Positions 15,381-25,194 of a stretch of DNA of 64,000 bases are shown here, one piece after another (within the stretch, counting starts at the first letter, position 1; each line of letters begins with the position of its first letter). Under the pieces are notes generated by a model. The model did not search any database. It had not been told where the DNA came from and worked only from the letters and a program-made list of their open reading frames with translations. The stretch spans positions 186,001 to 250,000 of the forward strand of contig JAFTZM010000033.1 in NCBI GenBank assembly GCA_017464525.1, in the 5' to 3' direction. The translations under genes were made by a program, and so were the position numbers. The DNA is from Clostridia bacterium (GTDB taxonomy: Bacteria; Bacillota; Clostridia; Oscillospirales; QAKW01).

Positions 15381-17056
15381 TCCTTATTTTTAGAATTCGT
15401 AATAATTTCTTTGGCACTCTGCAGCAAGGTTTCGGTAAGCTCCTCACCGCCCATAATACGAGCCACTTCCCGAACTCTTTCCTCTTCGTTCAGAGTGTGG
15501 ACTGAGGAAGAAACACGACCTTTTATTTCCTGCTTCACAACTTTCAGGTGATGATCTGCCCGGGCGGCAATCTGCGCAAGATGGGTTATGCAAAAAACCT
15601 GCCTGCCCTCTGCCCCGCTTTGCAATTTTTTACCGATTTTATCTGCAGTGGCACCTGAAACACCGGTATCCACTTCATCATAAACAACTGTATCAAAGCC
15701 CTGATTTAAGACACTTTTCATGGAGAGCATAATGCGGGATAATTCGCCGCCGGATGCAATTTTCGCAAGAGGCCTTAAGGTTTCACCGGCATTGGCAGAG
15801 AGAAAGAATTCCACATCATCTTTTCCGTCTGGGCGATAACGAATACCTCCCCGATCGTTTAAACGATCCTGAACGCGAACCATAAACTGTACCTTCGGCA
15901 TATCCAGGTAAACAAGCTCGTTGCGAAGGCGCCATTCCATTTCCTTGGCTGTTTTTTGACGTTTCTCTGTTAAATCAGCTGCACAACGATCCAATTCGGC
16001 TCTTGCCTCAAGAAAATCCTGTTCTAATTGATGAATACGGTCTTCACTGTGATCCAAAGCATCTAATTCATCCCGATACGCGGCCTGATGGTCTAAAACA
16101 TCCCGGTCTGTCGGACCGAAGGCTTTTTTGATCTGTTCGATCTGATCTAAGCGTTCCTCGATCTCTTGGGGATCCATTTGATCCGAAGCATAGTCATCAA
16201 AAAGCTTGCCAAGCTCGGCACCAAGATCATCCAGTTCCGCCGAAGCAAGAGATAATCTTCGGGTAAGCTCCTCTCCTTGCGGAAGTAATTTTTCAATGGA
16301 CAGCATGGCATCTAAAGCTTCACGTACCAATTGCGCAGCCGGTAATTCCCCATCATAAACAGCAGTAGCAGCAGCATGAAGTCCTTCGATGATCTCGCCG
16401 TTTGTCAGCATATTTTTGCGGCGAGAGAGCAGATCATCATGCTCCCCTTCCTGAAGGGCGCAATCGTCCAATTGCTTAAGCCAGATAAGCAGTTGCTCTC
16501 TACGCCGCTCCTTTTCCGCTTCCTTCAGTTGCATTTCGCTCAACTGCACGCGTAATTTTTTTACCTTTTCATAGCATACTCTGTACAGTTCGGTATCAAC
16601 AGCACCGAATTCATCCAAATAACTTAAGTGACGTTTACTGTCCAGCAGCAAAACCCCGTCGTGCTGGCCATGAATATTGACTAAATGCTCGCCCAACTCC
16701 CGAAGAATTGAAACAGTAACGGTAATCCCGTTGATCCTGGCATTATTTTTGCCGTCTATGCCGATTTTACGGTAGATGGTGATATTCCCTTCCTCATCCG
16801 GCGACAAACCGTTTTTTCCCAGAATTTCCAAAGCTTCCGCAGATAATGCGCAAAAACACGCACTAACGATCCCCGCCTCAGCACCGGAGCGAATTAGATC
16901 CTTGGACGCTTTATTGCCCAGAAGAAGCAAAATAGAATCAATAATAATGCTTTTACCGGCACCGGTCTCACCGGTCAAAACGGTGAATCCATTTTGAAAT
17001 TCTATATCAAGCCGATCGATGATGGCTATATTTTCAACATGAAGGGCAGTTAACAT
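15377..17056 (-). CDS. recN: DNA repair protein RecN
   Basis: SMC-like ATPase for double-strand break repair. 559 aa. Walker A GETGAGKSI near residue 30, two central coiled coils (about 150-360, rich in Glu/Lys/Leu), then the ABC signature IASGGELSRIMLS and Walker B VVYDEVDTGVSG. Last gene of the 23-gene minus-strand run; no LexA-type box or own promoter is apparent. It lies 9 bases after argR, a linkage conserved across Firmicutes. Confidence 0.97.
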   Translation of the reverse strand: MLTALHVENIAIIDRLDIEFQNGFTVLTGETGAGKSIIIDSILLLLGNKASKDLIRSGAEAGIVSACFCALSAEALEILGKNGLSPDEEGNITIYRKIGIDGKNNARINGITVTVSILRELGEHLVNIHGQHDGVLLLDSKRHLSYLDEFGAVDTELYRVCYEKVKKLRVQLSEMQLKEAEKERRREQLLIWLKQLDDCALQEGEHDDLLSRRKNMLTNGEIIEGLHAAATAVYDGELPAAQLVREALDAMLSIEKLLPQGEELTRRLSLASAELDDLGAELGKLFDDYASDQMDPQEIEERLDQIEQIKKAFGPTDRDVLDHQAAYRDELDALDHSEDRIHQLEQDFLEARAELDRCAADLTEKRQKTAKEMEWRLRNELVYLDMPKVQFMVRVQDRLNDRGGIRYRPDGKDDVEFFLSANAGETLRPLAKIASGGELSRIMLSMKSVLNQGFDTVVYDEVDTGVSGATADKIGKKLQSGAEGRQVFCITHLAQIAARADHHLKVVKQEIKGRVSSSVHTLNEEERVREVARIMGGEELTETLLQSAKEIITNSKNKD

Positions 17057-17065
17057 TGTAATGAA

Positions 17066-17518
17066 TTACTCCTTGATGGCAGAAAGCATTTCCTTTATTT
17101 CTGCTGCGATATCATTGGTTAAGGTGCAGATGAAGATGGTATCATCCCCGGCAATGGAGCCGGCCACGCCCTGAAAGTGCATATTATCAATGGTAGCGCA
17201 AACCGCACCGGCCATTCCCGCGTAGCATTTTACAATAACAAAATTCTGCGCACTGATCACATCGATAATTCCGTTGATCAGAATGGTGTTTGCATGAACC
17301 TGCGTAGGTTGAGGCGGCGCACCGACAATGGGTTTAACATAACGGGTGCCTTTTCCGTCGGTTGTTTTACGCAGACCAAGGGCTTTAATATCCCGGGAAA
17401 CGGTCGCTTGCGTGACATTCCAGCCTTGCTTCTGCAATATGGAAACCAACATCTCCTGCGTAAAAACCGCTTGCTCCTCAATGATTTTCAGTATTGCTTC
17501 CTGTCTAAGGTTTTTCAT
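17066..17518 (-). CDS. argR: Arginine repressor ArgR
   Basis: Hexameric arginine-responsive repressor. The winged HTH covers residues 1-70 (NVTQATVSRDIKALGLRK). The C-terminal oligomerisation and arginine-binding domain contains VKCYAGMAGAVCATID and the GSIAGDDTIF segment, whose Asp residues bind arginine. 150 aa, full length. The ATG overlaps the nadK stop by 4 bases. Confidence 0.96.
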   Translation of the reverse strand: MKNLRQEAILKIIEEQAVFTQEMLVSILQKQGWNVTQATVSRDIKALGLRKTTDGKGTRYVKPIVGAPPQPTQVHANTILINGIIDVISAQNFVIVKCYAGMAGAVCATIDNMHFQGVAGSIAGDDTIFICTLTNDIAAEIKEMLSAIKE

Positions 17519-18369
17519 AACATCCTCCGGCTGATCTTCTCATTCAGCACTTTATAAAAGCTTTTATTACGCAGTTTTACCAGTTTAAGTGGAGTTCCAT
17601 GGCGGCTGACACGCACAACATCGCCGGTGCGTAACTCTCCGATTTCCGTACCGTCACATTCCAGCAAGGAATGAATACGGTCTGCATTTGCAACACGAAG
17701 ATATAACGCCTGCTGCGCAGCCCCGAAAACGACCGAACGGGAACCAAGGGTGTGCGGGCAAATGGGGGTCACAACGATCCCATCGGAGCGAGGCTCCAAA
17801 ATAGGGCCGCCGGCACTCATGGAATAGGCGGTAGAACCGGTTGGGGTAGCGATAATAAACCCGTCGCAAAAATAATCCAGAAGATCGCTGTCTGCATCGG
17901 AAATAACGATATGAGCCGGTTTTCCGATCCGGCTGCGGATAACCGCATCATTCAGCGCAATAGTTTCAGAAATGCAGCATGAATTACGCAGAACGCCAAC
18001 GGTCAGCATCATGCGTTCCGTACATTCAAAGCCATTCTTCAGAATGGAACCCAGAGAATCAATATCATCCGGCTCTAATTCGGCCAGAAAGCCTAAATGT
18101 CCCAGATTGATCCCTAATAACGGAACATTATATTTATTGGCATAAGGGGCCGCTTTCAGCAAGGTTCCATCACCACCGAGGGTAAGAACCAAGCCGGCAT
18201 CTTGGAAGCACTCGTCGGGTGCGCAAAAATCCATCTTTTCCTCGGTTTTGTAATTACAGCATGAAACTTTATATGTAAAGCCAGCGGATTCAAGCTGAGG
18301 AATAACACGATTTAAGTGGATCAGCCCGGGATCCTTTTCCGGATTAATAATAATGCCGATTTTAGTCAT
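17515..18369 (-). CDS. nadK: NAD kinase
   Basis: Makes NADP from NAD and ATP or polyphosphate. 284 aa from ATG 18369, which follows GGAGG and overlaps the end of tlyA by 8 bases; the longer in-frame extension upstream lies inside tlyA. Motifs: LTLGGDGTLLKA, LGINLGHLGFL, LNDAVI and TPTGSTAYSMSAGGPI. Part of tlyA-nadK-argR-recN. Confidence 0.96.
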   Translation of the reverse strand: MTKIGIIINPEKDPGLIHLNRVIPQLESAGFTYKVSCCNYKTEEKMDFCAPDECFQDAGLVLTLGGDGTLLKAAPYANKYNVPLLGINLGHLGFLAELEPDDIDSLGSILKNGFECTERMMLTVGVLRNSCCISETIALNDAVIRSRIGKPAHIVISDADSDLLDYFCDGFIIATPTGSTAYSMSAGGPILEPRSDGIVVTPICPHTLGSRSVVFGAAQQALYLRVANADRIHSLLECDGTEIGELRTGDVVRVSRHGTPLKLVKLRNKSFYKVLNEKISRRML

Positions 18370-19153
18370 AATTTTCCTCCGTATATACCGCCGCATAAGC
18401 CGCCGACGATATTGAGATGGTGGTAGCAGAATCCTTTTCGACAAAAAGAAGGTATTCGATATTGCCGCTCTCTCCCGGCAAGCCGCTGAAGGCAATCCCT
18501 TTAGCGCCAAATCCGCATTGTTCTGCATATTGGGCAACATCTTCAATGACACGACAGCGCACCTTTTTGTCCGTCACAACACCGCTTTTGGACAAATGCT
18601 GCGGCCCTGCTTCAAATTGAGGTTTGATCAGAAGAACTGCCTGACCCGATGGGCAAAGAGTTTGATAAATTGCGGGTAAAATTGCCTTAATTGAAATAAA
18701 AGAAAGATCAGCGGTGATCACATCGATGGATTCTGCAAAGGAATCTGCAGTAATATAACGAGCGTTGGTGTGCTCCATATTAATGATTCGAGGATCATTT
18801 TTTAATGAAATATGCAATTGAGCAGTGCCGATATCAACTGCGTAAATCCGCTTCAATCCTTTTTCCAACATCACCTGGCAAAAGCCGCCTGTAGAGGCTC
18901 CGAGATCAGCGGCAACCTTTCCTTCCCAGTTGAGTTCAAACAGTTTGTAGGCACGAAGCAGCTTATGCGCCGATCTGGCTACAAAAGTCTTTTTATCCTT
19001 TAGAATTGTGACACGATCCCCTTCGGAAACATCGTAAGCAGGCTTGAAGACTTGCTTCTCGTTTACCGCAAAGGTTCCTTCCTTTACAGCAGCAGATGCT
19101 TTGTTTCGACTCTCAAAGTAGTGATGATTCACTAAATATTGATCCAGCCTCAT
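18362..19153 (-). CDS. tlyA: TlyA family rRNA methyltransferase
   Basis: 263 aa. An N-terminal S4 RNA-binding domain (residues 1-60, MRLDQYLVNHHYFESRNKA) and an RrmJ/FtsJ-like methyltransferase with the SAM motif AADLGASTGGFCQ. TlyA 2'-O-methylates rRNA cytidines in mycobacteria; Firmicute homologues (YqxC) are usually assigned the same role by similarity only. The start overlaps the dxs stop by 4 bases. Confidence 0.94.
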   Translation of the reverse strand: MRLDQYLVNHHYFESRNKASAAVKEGTFAVNEKQVFKPAYDVSEGDRVTILKDKKTFVARSAHKLLRAYKLFELNWEGKVAADLGASTGGFCQVMLEKGLKRIYAVDIGTAQLHISLKNDPRIINMEHTNARYITADSFAESIDVITADLSFISIKAILPAIYQTLCPSGQAVLLIKPQFEAGPQHLSKSGVVTDKKVRCRVIEDVAQYAEQCGFGAKGIAFSGLPGESGNIEYLLFVEKDSATTISISSAAYAAVYTEENYD

Positions 19154-21009
19154 GCTTCAAGCGCTCCGATCTTTTGAATCATCTCGGCAATACTGTCTCC
19201 GTCTAAATGACATTCTTTCAGGAGATCGTCCGGTTTGCCAGATTTTAAAAACTGGTTCTTTATCCCAAAATTACGATAAATTCCACGATAACTGCAATTC
19301 ATCAAAAGATTTCCAACATGGGCACCGATACCGTTATTCTGATAGGATTCTTCAATAAAAAGAATCCGTTTATAATACATTAGATTACGAACGGTTTCTT
19401 CAGAAATAGGATGGATCTTATTTAACTTCAAAAATGAAACCTGCATATTCGCCTTGCGGATCCCTTTTAAGCAAGAAACGACCTGACGGCCATAAGAAAC
19501 TACGCAAAGCTCTTTGGAGGTGCCGATCCATTCTACGTCATCCTCCGGCTTTGAAAAGGGCAAAACCATATCCGGCTCATATCCACGCGGATAACGGATG
19601 GCAGAAACACCGGTACCAATTGCAACACATTTTTGAAGGGCAATGCGTAGATCCGAATAAGAGGTGGGAGAATAAATGGAAACACCGGGAACCGGAAGGA
19701 GCATTGGAATATCAAAAAGCCCTTGATGCGTCTCTCCGTCTTCTCCAACGATACCGGCACGGTCAATACAAAGAGTCATATTGATGGACTGAAGTGAAAG
19801 ATCGTGAATGACCTGATCAAATCCTCGCTGCAAAAAAGAGGAGTACACAGCAAAAACAGGCTTCATCCCATTTTTTGATAGCCCGCCGGCAAAAGTCAAA
19901 GCGTGCTGTTCGGCAATGCCGACATCAAAAAATCGATCCGGAAAACTGCGCGAAAACTCTGTGAGCCCACAACCGGCAGCCATGGCGGCAGTAATGGCAC
20001 AGATCTTTGGATCTTTTTCCGCCAAAAGGCAAAGTTCGGATCCAAAAATATCGGAAAAGTCAGGCTTGATCTTCTGACCATGCTCCCCGGTTTCAACATC
20101 AAAGGAACTCAATCCGTGAAAATCTGTAGGTTGATTTTCAGCAAAGGAATAGCCTTTTCCTTTTATGGTTTTTACATGGATCAGGCAGGGTTTATTCTGG
20201 TTTTTGGCCCGAGTCATAACCCGCTCTAAGGTACGTTGATTATGACCATCAATGGGTCCGAGATAAGCAAATCCCATGTTTTCGAAAATATTTCCCTGGT
20301 AAAATACAGATTTCAAAGCCTGCTTGATCTTTTGAAAACGGCGATAGACCCATTTTCCAATCAATGGGGTTCCGTTGGTCACACGGGTCAAAAAGTCCTT
20401 GAACCGGAAATAACCCTGGCGGGAACGGATCTTGGATAGATAGGTGGCGAAGGAACCCACATTCGCGGAGATGCTCATATCGTTATCGTTTAAAATAACG
20501 ATCAGGTTTCCCTGCATACGTCCGCCGTTATTCAAGCCTTCATAGGAAAGGCCACCGGTCATGGCACCATCGCCTACTACAGCGATCACATGACGATCCT
20601 GTTCCCCATTTAACTGAAAGGCCTTCAAAAGCCCTACTGCTGAGGAAATGGCTGTGGAGCTATGGCCGGTTTTCAAGATATCGTGGGTACTTTCTGCAGG
20701 ATTGGGAAATCCGGAAAGGCCGTCTTCCTTCCGCAGCAGTTCAAAAGCGTTATATCTGCCGGTGAGAAGCTTATGCACATAGCATTGATGCCCCACATCA
20801 AATATGATCTGATCCTTCGGCGAATCAAAGACACGGTGAAGGGCCATCGTAAGCTCAACAACCCCTAAATTGCTGGCAAGATGGCCGCCGTTATGGGATA
20901 TATGATCGATCAAGCAAGTGCGAATCTCATCTCCAAGATCAGCGATCTCATCGTAGCTGAGCCCCTTGATATCCGCGGGATTTTGAATTTTTTCAAGCAA
21001 TGATGGCAC
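19150..21009 (-). CDS. dxs: 1-deoxy-D-xylulose-5-phosphate synthase
   Basis: First enzyme of the MEP isoprenoid pathway: pyruvate plus glyceraldehyde 3-phosphate to DXP, thiamine diphosphate dependent. 619 aa. TPP domain motifs FDVGHQCYVHK, KTGHSSTAIS and VGDGAMTGGLSYEGLNN; pyrimidine-binding domain with DVGIAEQHALTFAGG; C-terminal transketolase-like domain. It is next to ispA, another isoprenoid gene, and downstream of thiN, which makes its cofactor. Confidence 0.97.
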   Translation of the reverse strand: MPSLLEKIQNPADIKGLSYDEIADLGDEIRTCLIDHISHNGGHLASNLGVVELTMALHRVFDSPKDQIIFDVGHQCYVHKLLTGRYNAFELLRKEDGLSGFPNPAESTHDILKTGHSSTAISSAVGLLKAFQLNGEQDRHVIAVVGDGAMTGGLSYEGLNNGGRMQGNLIVILNDNDMSISANVGSFATYLSKIRSRQGYFRFKDFLTRVTNGTPLIGKWVYRRFQKIKQALKSVFYQGNIFENMGFAYLGPIDGHNQRTLERVMTRAKNQNKPCLIHVKTIKGKGYSFAENQPTDFHGLSSFDVETGEHGQKIKPDFSDIFGSELCLLAEKDPKICAITAAMAAGCGLTEFSRSFPDRFFDVGIAEQHALTFAGGLSKNGMKPVFAVYSSFLQRGFDQVIHDLSLQSINMTLCIDRAGIVGEDGETHQGLFDIPMLLPVPGVSIYSPTSYSDLRIALQKCVAIGTGVSAIRYPRGYEPDMVLPFSKPEDDVEWIGTSKELCVVSYGRQVVSCLKGIRKANMQVSFLKLNKIHPISEETVRNLMYYKRILFIEESYQNNGIGAHVGNLLMNCSYRGIYRNFGIKNQFLKSGKPDDLLKECHLDGDSIAEMIQKIGALEA

Positions 21010-21021
21010 CTCCTTTAAATA

Positions 21022-21879
21022 TTATTTTTCCCTGTTTTTAATGTAATGCGCAAGCCAAAGAAGAAATTCATCCTCTCCGGCAGCACGAACAGCTGCATCG
21101 ATTTCCAGATCAAGATGTTTTTTAGCTTCGTTTAATCCCAAAATCGAAACAAAGGTGGATTTATGCTCTGCGGCATCCTTTCCGGGTTCCTTGCCTAGCA
21201 TATCACCGGAGCCTTCTACATCTAAAATATCATCCTTGATCTGGAATGCAAGGCCAATATGTTTCGAATAGTTTACATAATTATCGTCGTTGATCCCTGA
21301 TAAAGCCTGCGCAATTAAAATCGGTGCCAAAAGCAACTGACCCGTTTTGGCACGATGGAGCTTCAAAAGCTCATCCAAAGAAAGGGTACGTTTTTCCCCC
21401 GACTTATCCAAAGCCTGCCCATGAAGCATTCCTTGAGCACCTGCGGCAAAATAAAGAACCTCTAACGCATCTAAAAAGCGATGCGGTTGATATAATTTTC
21501 TTTTTGAAAGAAGATACTCCATCGATAAATTCAACATTCCATCTCCAGCCAAAAGAGCTGTAGCGGCATCGAATTTTTTATGGCAGGTCAACTGACCTCT
21601 GCGGTAATCATCGTTATCCATTTCGGGCATATCATCATGAACCAACGAATAAGCATGGATCAACTCCAAAGCCTCAGCAAAAGGAATCGCTTGCTCTTCG
21701 GGTACAGAAAAACGTCTGCAAAAAGCCAGAGTAAGGGCGCCACGAATACGTTTTCCCGGTGCGGTGACGCCATAAGCCATTGCCGCAGAAAGAATGTTAT
21801 CGCCAGGTAAAAAATCCTGAACCAGAACATTTAACCGCCGGTCTAGTATTTCTTTATCTTGAAGGTACTCATTGTTCAT
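21022..21879 (-). CDS. ispA: Short-chain polyprenyl diphosphate synthase (farnesyl diphosphate synthase type)
   Basis: Condenses isopentenyl diphosphate with allylic diphosphates. 285 aa. First aspartate-rich motif is LVHDDMPEMDND (DDx4D, the bacterial FPP synthase form) and second is QIKDDILDVEG; GKRIRG lies near the N-terminus. ATG 21879 overlaps the end of xseB by 11 bases and has an AGGAG site; the longer frame to 21921 lies inside xseB. Confidence 0.95.
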   Translation of the reverse strand: MNNEYLQDKEILDRRLNVLVQDFLPGDNILSAAMAYGVTAPGKRIRGALTLAFCRRFSVPEEQAIPFAEALELIHAYSLVHDDMPEMDNDDYRRGQLTCHKKFDAATALLAGDGMLNLSMEYLLSKRKLYQPHRFLDALEVLYFAAGAQGMLHGQALDKSGEKRTLSLDELLKLHRAKTGQLLLAPILIAQALSGINDDNYVNYSKHIGLAFQIKDDILDVEGSGDMLGKEPGKDAAEHKSTFVSILGLNEAKKHLDLEIDAAVRAAGEDEFLLWLAHYIKNREK

Positions 21880-22072
21880 CCGCTGCCTGCTCCTGCAAAA
21901 AACGAACCTTCTGCTCTGCATTTTCTAAAATTTCAGTGCAGCGCTTGCTAAGCTTCATGCCCTGCTCATATAAAGCGATAGCTTCATCCAAAGGAGCCTC
22001 ACCGCTTTCAAGGGTTTTGACGATCTCACTCAGTTGCTTGATCGCTTCTTCAAACTTCATTTCTTTTTCCAT
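21869..22072 (-). CDS. xseB: Exodeoxyribonuclease VII small subunit
   Basis: 67 aa, normal length. Family core FEEAIKQLSEIVKTLESGE, then PLDEAIALYEQGMKL, and a helical tail. Several copies bind XseA to form the ssDNA exonuclease. Overlaps the end of xseA by 23 bases, which supports coupled expression. Confidence 0.96.
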   Translation of the reverse strand: MEKEMKFEEAIKQLSEIVKTLESGEAPLDEAIALYEQGMKLSKRCTEILENAEQKVRFLQEQAADEQ

Positions 22073-23282
22073 ATCGGTTTCCTTTTTTTATATCCTTCAC
22101 AGTACAGGTTGCCTCTCCGTCCGGCAACCGAAGAGCGATTTTTTCATTCAAAGTAAGCTGCTCCACGCTACGCACGACCTTTCCGTTTTCGTTTTCAACC
22201 AGGGAAAAGCCACGCTGCATTACTTTAAGAGGGCTAAGCGCATCCAGCTTTGCTATCAGCGTAGCAACTGTATTGCGTTGTTCCCTGCTTTGTTGCAAAA
22301 TATTACGATTCAGGCGCTCAGTCAAATGATCCAGCATCATAAAGGGTTTATCTGTAAAAGCATGGGGATCGGTCATGATCCTGGCTTTGGCATATCGTTC
22401 CAGCAGATCTCGGCTATGCTGCATTTTACGCAAAAGGGCGGAAAGAAGGTGTTTTTGATCTTGCCGAATACGACGAAGCAACTCGGCCTGATCGGGAACC
22501 ACCAATTCAGCTGCACCGGATGGCGTCGGAGCCCGAAGGTCTGCAACAAAATCACAGATGGTAAAATCTGTCTCATGACCCACAGCCGAAATAACAGGTG
22601 TGTTACAATTATAGATCGCCAAGGCAAGATCGGGGCTGTTAAATCCCCAAAGATCCTCAATGGAACCGCCGCCTCGGCCTATAATGATCACATCAACTTT
22701 TTCAAATTGCTCAAAATATTCAATGCCGTTGATCAAAGATCCCGGAGCCTGATCCCCCTGCACAATCGCGGGATAAACGACGATCTCAGCCAGGGGATAG
22801 CGGCGCCCGGTGATTTGAATGATATCCCGCACTGCAGCGCCGGTCGGTGAAGTGATCACACCAATCCGTTCCGGCATGGACGGAATGGATTTTTTATGGG
22901 AAGCATCAAAGATTCCTGCGGCAGCAAGCTGTTTTTTTAACTGCTCTAAGGCTGCATAAAGATCACCTTCGCCATCCTGCTTCATTTCAGTGATATAAAG
23001 CTGGTAAGCTCCTGTTTTCTCAAAAACAGAAACACTTCCTTTGGCAAGGATCTTCATCCCGTTTTCCGGGCGAAAGCGCAGCTTTGCAGCATTGGAGCGG
23101 AACATCACAGCACTTACGATCCCGTTCTCATCCTTCAGCCGAAGGTAAATATGCCCGCTTCCATGAATGGTTAAATTTGAGATCTCGCCCTGAACCCAAA
23201 TATTCCGGAGGTTCAGATCTGCCTCCAGAACAGTTTTCAGGTATTGGTTTAATTGTGTTACAGAGATCGCACTCTTCTCCAT
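22050..23282 (-). CDS. xseA: Exodeoxyribonuclease VII large subunit
   Basis: 410 aa. N-terminal OB domain (VTQLNQYLK, IWVQGEISN), then the catalytic domain with GVITSPTGAAVRDI, IIGRGGGSIEDLWGFN and SAVGHETDFTICDFVADLRAPTPS, followed by coiled coil and a C-terminal LDALSPLKVMQRGFS segment. Degrades single-stranded DNA to acid-soluble oligomers. Confidence 0.97.
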   Translation of the reverse strand: MEKSAISVTQLNQYLKTVLEADLNLRNIWVQGEISNLTIHGSGHIYLRLKDENGIVSAVMFRSNAAKLRFRPENGMKILAKGSVSVFEKTGAYQLYITEMKQDGEGDLYAALEQLKKQLAAAGIFDASHKKSIPSMPERIGVITSPTGAAVRDIIQITGRRYPLAEIVVYPAIVQGDQAPGSLINGIEYFEQFEKVDVIIIGRGGGSIEDLWGFNSPDLALAIYNCNTPVISAVGHETDFTICDFVADLRAPTPSGAAELVVPDQAELLRRIRQDQKHLLSALLRKMQHSRDLLERYAKARIMTDPHAFTDKPFMMLDHLTERLNRNILQQSREQRNTVATLIAKLDALSPLKVMQRGFSLVENENGKVVRSVEQLTLNEKIALRLPDGEATCTVKDIKKGNRYGKRNEV

Positions 23283-23291
23283 AAAAACCTC

Positions 23292-23684
23292 TTATCTTGC
23301 GATGCTGCTTAAAACACCGTGGACAAAACTTCCGGAATCCTCTTCGCCAAATTCTTTGGCCAGTTCAATGGCCTCATTCACCGCAACTCGATCCGGAATA
23401 TCCGGATTAAACTTAACTTCAAAAACAGCAACACGAAGAATAGCAAGGCAAACTGCATTCAAACGCTTTATAGACCAATTAGCCAAAGCAGGTTCGATCA
23501 TGGCATTGATCTCATCCCATCGATCGCAAATACCGAAAAAGGTGTTATCGATGTATTCAAAGGACGCTCCCGCTTCCTGCTGACGATAGAATTCTTCCAG
23601 GATCGATTCTTTGTTCTCCAGACCCTGATAGTTCACAGCATAAACTAACTGAAATACGGTTTTTCTTTGTTTTTGTCTTGTCAT
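23292..23684 (-). CDS. nusB: Transcription antitermination factor NusB
   Basis: All-helical 130-residue protein that with NusE (S10) binds boxA in rRNA transcripts. Visible: RQKQRKTVFQLVYA at the N-terminus, INRLNAVCLAILRVAVFE-like core (reads as IKRLNAVCLAILRVAVFE) and a VNEAIELAKEFG helix near the end. The ATG overlaps the thiN stop by 4 bases. Confidence 0.95.
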   Translation of the reverse strand: MTRQKQRKTVFQLVYAVNYQGLENKESILEEFYRQQEAGASFEYIDNTFFGICDRWDEINAMIEPALANWSIKRLNAVCLAILRVAVFEVKFNPDIPDRVAVNEAIELAKEFGEEDSGSFVHGVLSSIAR

Positions 23685-24325
23685 AATTCCTCCTCATGTT
23701 TTTCAACACAAATGCAAAGTAGCTTTCCCCGGTGAATCCTTACAGTAGGTGCAAAAGAGGCGGGCTCATTACTCACTGCAATCGGCGTTTCACGTACAAG
23801 AGTATAGTGATCCAAGGGATATTTAAATCCTTCCAAGGAAATCACCGCCTGTTCCTTCCAGGGAAAGAAAGAAATATACTGATAATGGGAATCCAGGGTG
23901 TGTTCCCCTTCATCCAGAAGAAAGGCTGAATTTTCACCATCATACAGTTTTAAATCAAGCTTCTGAATGTTTGCTTTTTCCAAAAGGCATAAATTTGCTA
24001 TAGTATGATCTAATCGCCCTCCAAAAGGAGCGATCATCCAGATATTCCGGTATCCGTCTTCTTTTGCAAGATCAAGGGCAAGCTCACTATCGGTCTGATC
24101 TTTTTCAGATGGGAAAACCAAAATATCCTTTCTTGGGGGTCTGGGGGCCGAGTCAAAATCGCCGAACACCTTTTGGGGAACGATCCCCAACTGATCAGCC
24201 AGCAGATATCCTCCGTCTGCAGCATAAAAATCAAATGAATTCATTTTTATGGTGGCAAGTAAATTTACTTTGCAGCGAAGTTCTCCTGCTAAAAAGATCA
24301 TTAATTGCTTGTTTTTTTGCTCCAA
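23681..24325 (-). CDS. thiN: Thiamine diphosphokinase
   Basis: Transfers pyrophosphate from ATP to thiamine to make thiamine diphosphate. 214 aa. Motifs: FYAADGGYLLADQLG, VFGDFDS, EKDQTDSELALDLA and GGRLDHTIANL. TTG 24325 is chosen because GGAGGG lies 8-9 bases upstream; the ATG at 24301, overlapping the rsgA stop, lacks such a site. In Bacillus rpe separates rsgA from thiN; here it is absent. Its product is the cofactor of Dxs and transketolase, both encoded in this window. Confidence 0.94.
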   Translation of the reverse strand: MEQKNKQLMIFLAGELRCKVNLLATIKMNSFDFYAADGGYLLADQLGIVPQKVFGDFDSAPRPPRKDILVFPSEKDQTDSELALDLAKEDGYRNIWMIAPFGGRLDHTIANLCLLEKANIQKLDLKLYDGENSAFLLDEGEHTLDSHYQYISFFPWKEQAVISLEGFKYPLDHYTLVRETPIAVSNEPASFAPTVRIHRGKLLCICVEKHEEEL

Positions 24326-25194
24326 GGAGTCTCTCCCTCCTTTAGATATTGATAGATCTGGCAGTAGCTCTCATAGCGGCCAGCGCTGATCCGTCCTTCG
24401 GAAACTGCCTTTCTTACACCGCAATCACGTTCGCTGATGTGAGAACAATCTAAAAATGTACACTCTTCAATGCAGGACTCAAATTCCGGGAAATAATCGG
24501 GAAGTTCAGTGCTTTTGATTTCATAACCTTCTAATTCCAAAGCGCCAAAGCCCGGTGTATCTCCGATCAAAGCACCGTTCACGGGATAAAGCTCAATATG
24601 CCGTGTTGTATGCCGGCCTCTTCCCAGTTTTTGGGAAACCTCGCCGGTTTCCAACTTCAAAGATGGATACAGCGTATTCAAGAGGCTGCTCTTTCCCACA
24701 CCGGTATTACCGGCAAATACAACCGTTTTATCCTTTAAAGCAACGCAAAGCTCGTCCAATCCTTCCCCTTTTGATGCAGAAACACAATATACAGAATATC
24801 TCAAGCGCCGATACATATCCGCCAGATCGGATATTTTTTCATCATCCGGAAGATCGATCTTATTAAACACCAGGATCGGTGTAATTCCCTGATTTTTTGC
24901 GATAATCAACATTTTATCAATAGTAAAGGGAAAGGGGGTTGGCTGCGCAATGGCAGAAACATAGCAAAGAATATCCACATTCGCCACATTGGGGCGGATC
25001 ATATAGTTTCTGCGGGGCAGGATTTTTTCGATTCGACCGGTGTGATCCGGCAGTGCAAGGATCTCCACTTCATCCCCGGGAACCGGCGAGATCCCCTGCT
25101 TGCGAAAGCTGCCTTTTGCTCGGCATTGGTATGCCCCTTCCGGGGTCTCAACGGTGTAGACCCCGGATAAGAGCTTAATGATTTTTCCGATCAT
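24301..25194 (-). CDS. rsgA: Small ribosomal subunit biogenesis GTPase RsgA
   Basis: Circularly permuted GTPase for late 30S maturation. 297 aa: OB domain (1-70), G domain in the order NKIDLPDD (G4), GNTGVGKSSLLN (G1), DTPGFG (G3), then a zinc domain with Cys-x-x-x-Cys, Cys-x-His and Cys within the segment IEECTFLDCSHISERDC. Start overlaps the prkC stop by 4 bases; a PrkC substrate in Bacillus, consistent with linkage. Confidence 0.96.
   Translation of the reverse strand: MIGKIIKLLSGVYTVETPEGAYQCRAKGSFRKQGISPVPGDEVEILALPDHTGRIEKILPRRNYMIRPNVANVDILCYVSAIAQPTPFPFTIDKMLIIAKNQGITPILVFNKIDLPDDEKISDLADMYRRLRYSVYCVSASKGEGLDELCVALKDKTVVFAGNTGVGKSSLLNTLYPSLKLETGEVSQKLGRGRHTTRHIELYPVNGALIGDTPGFGALELEGYEIKSTELPDYFPEFESCIEECTFLDCSHISERDCGVRKAVSEGRISAGRYESYCQIYQYLKEGETPWSKKTSN

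Noticed and set aside
21780-22850. Long plus-strand frame (356 codons) opposite xseA/xseB
   Set aside because: No ribosome binding site or family motif; it mirrors clear coding genes on the other strand.
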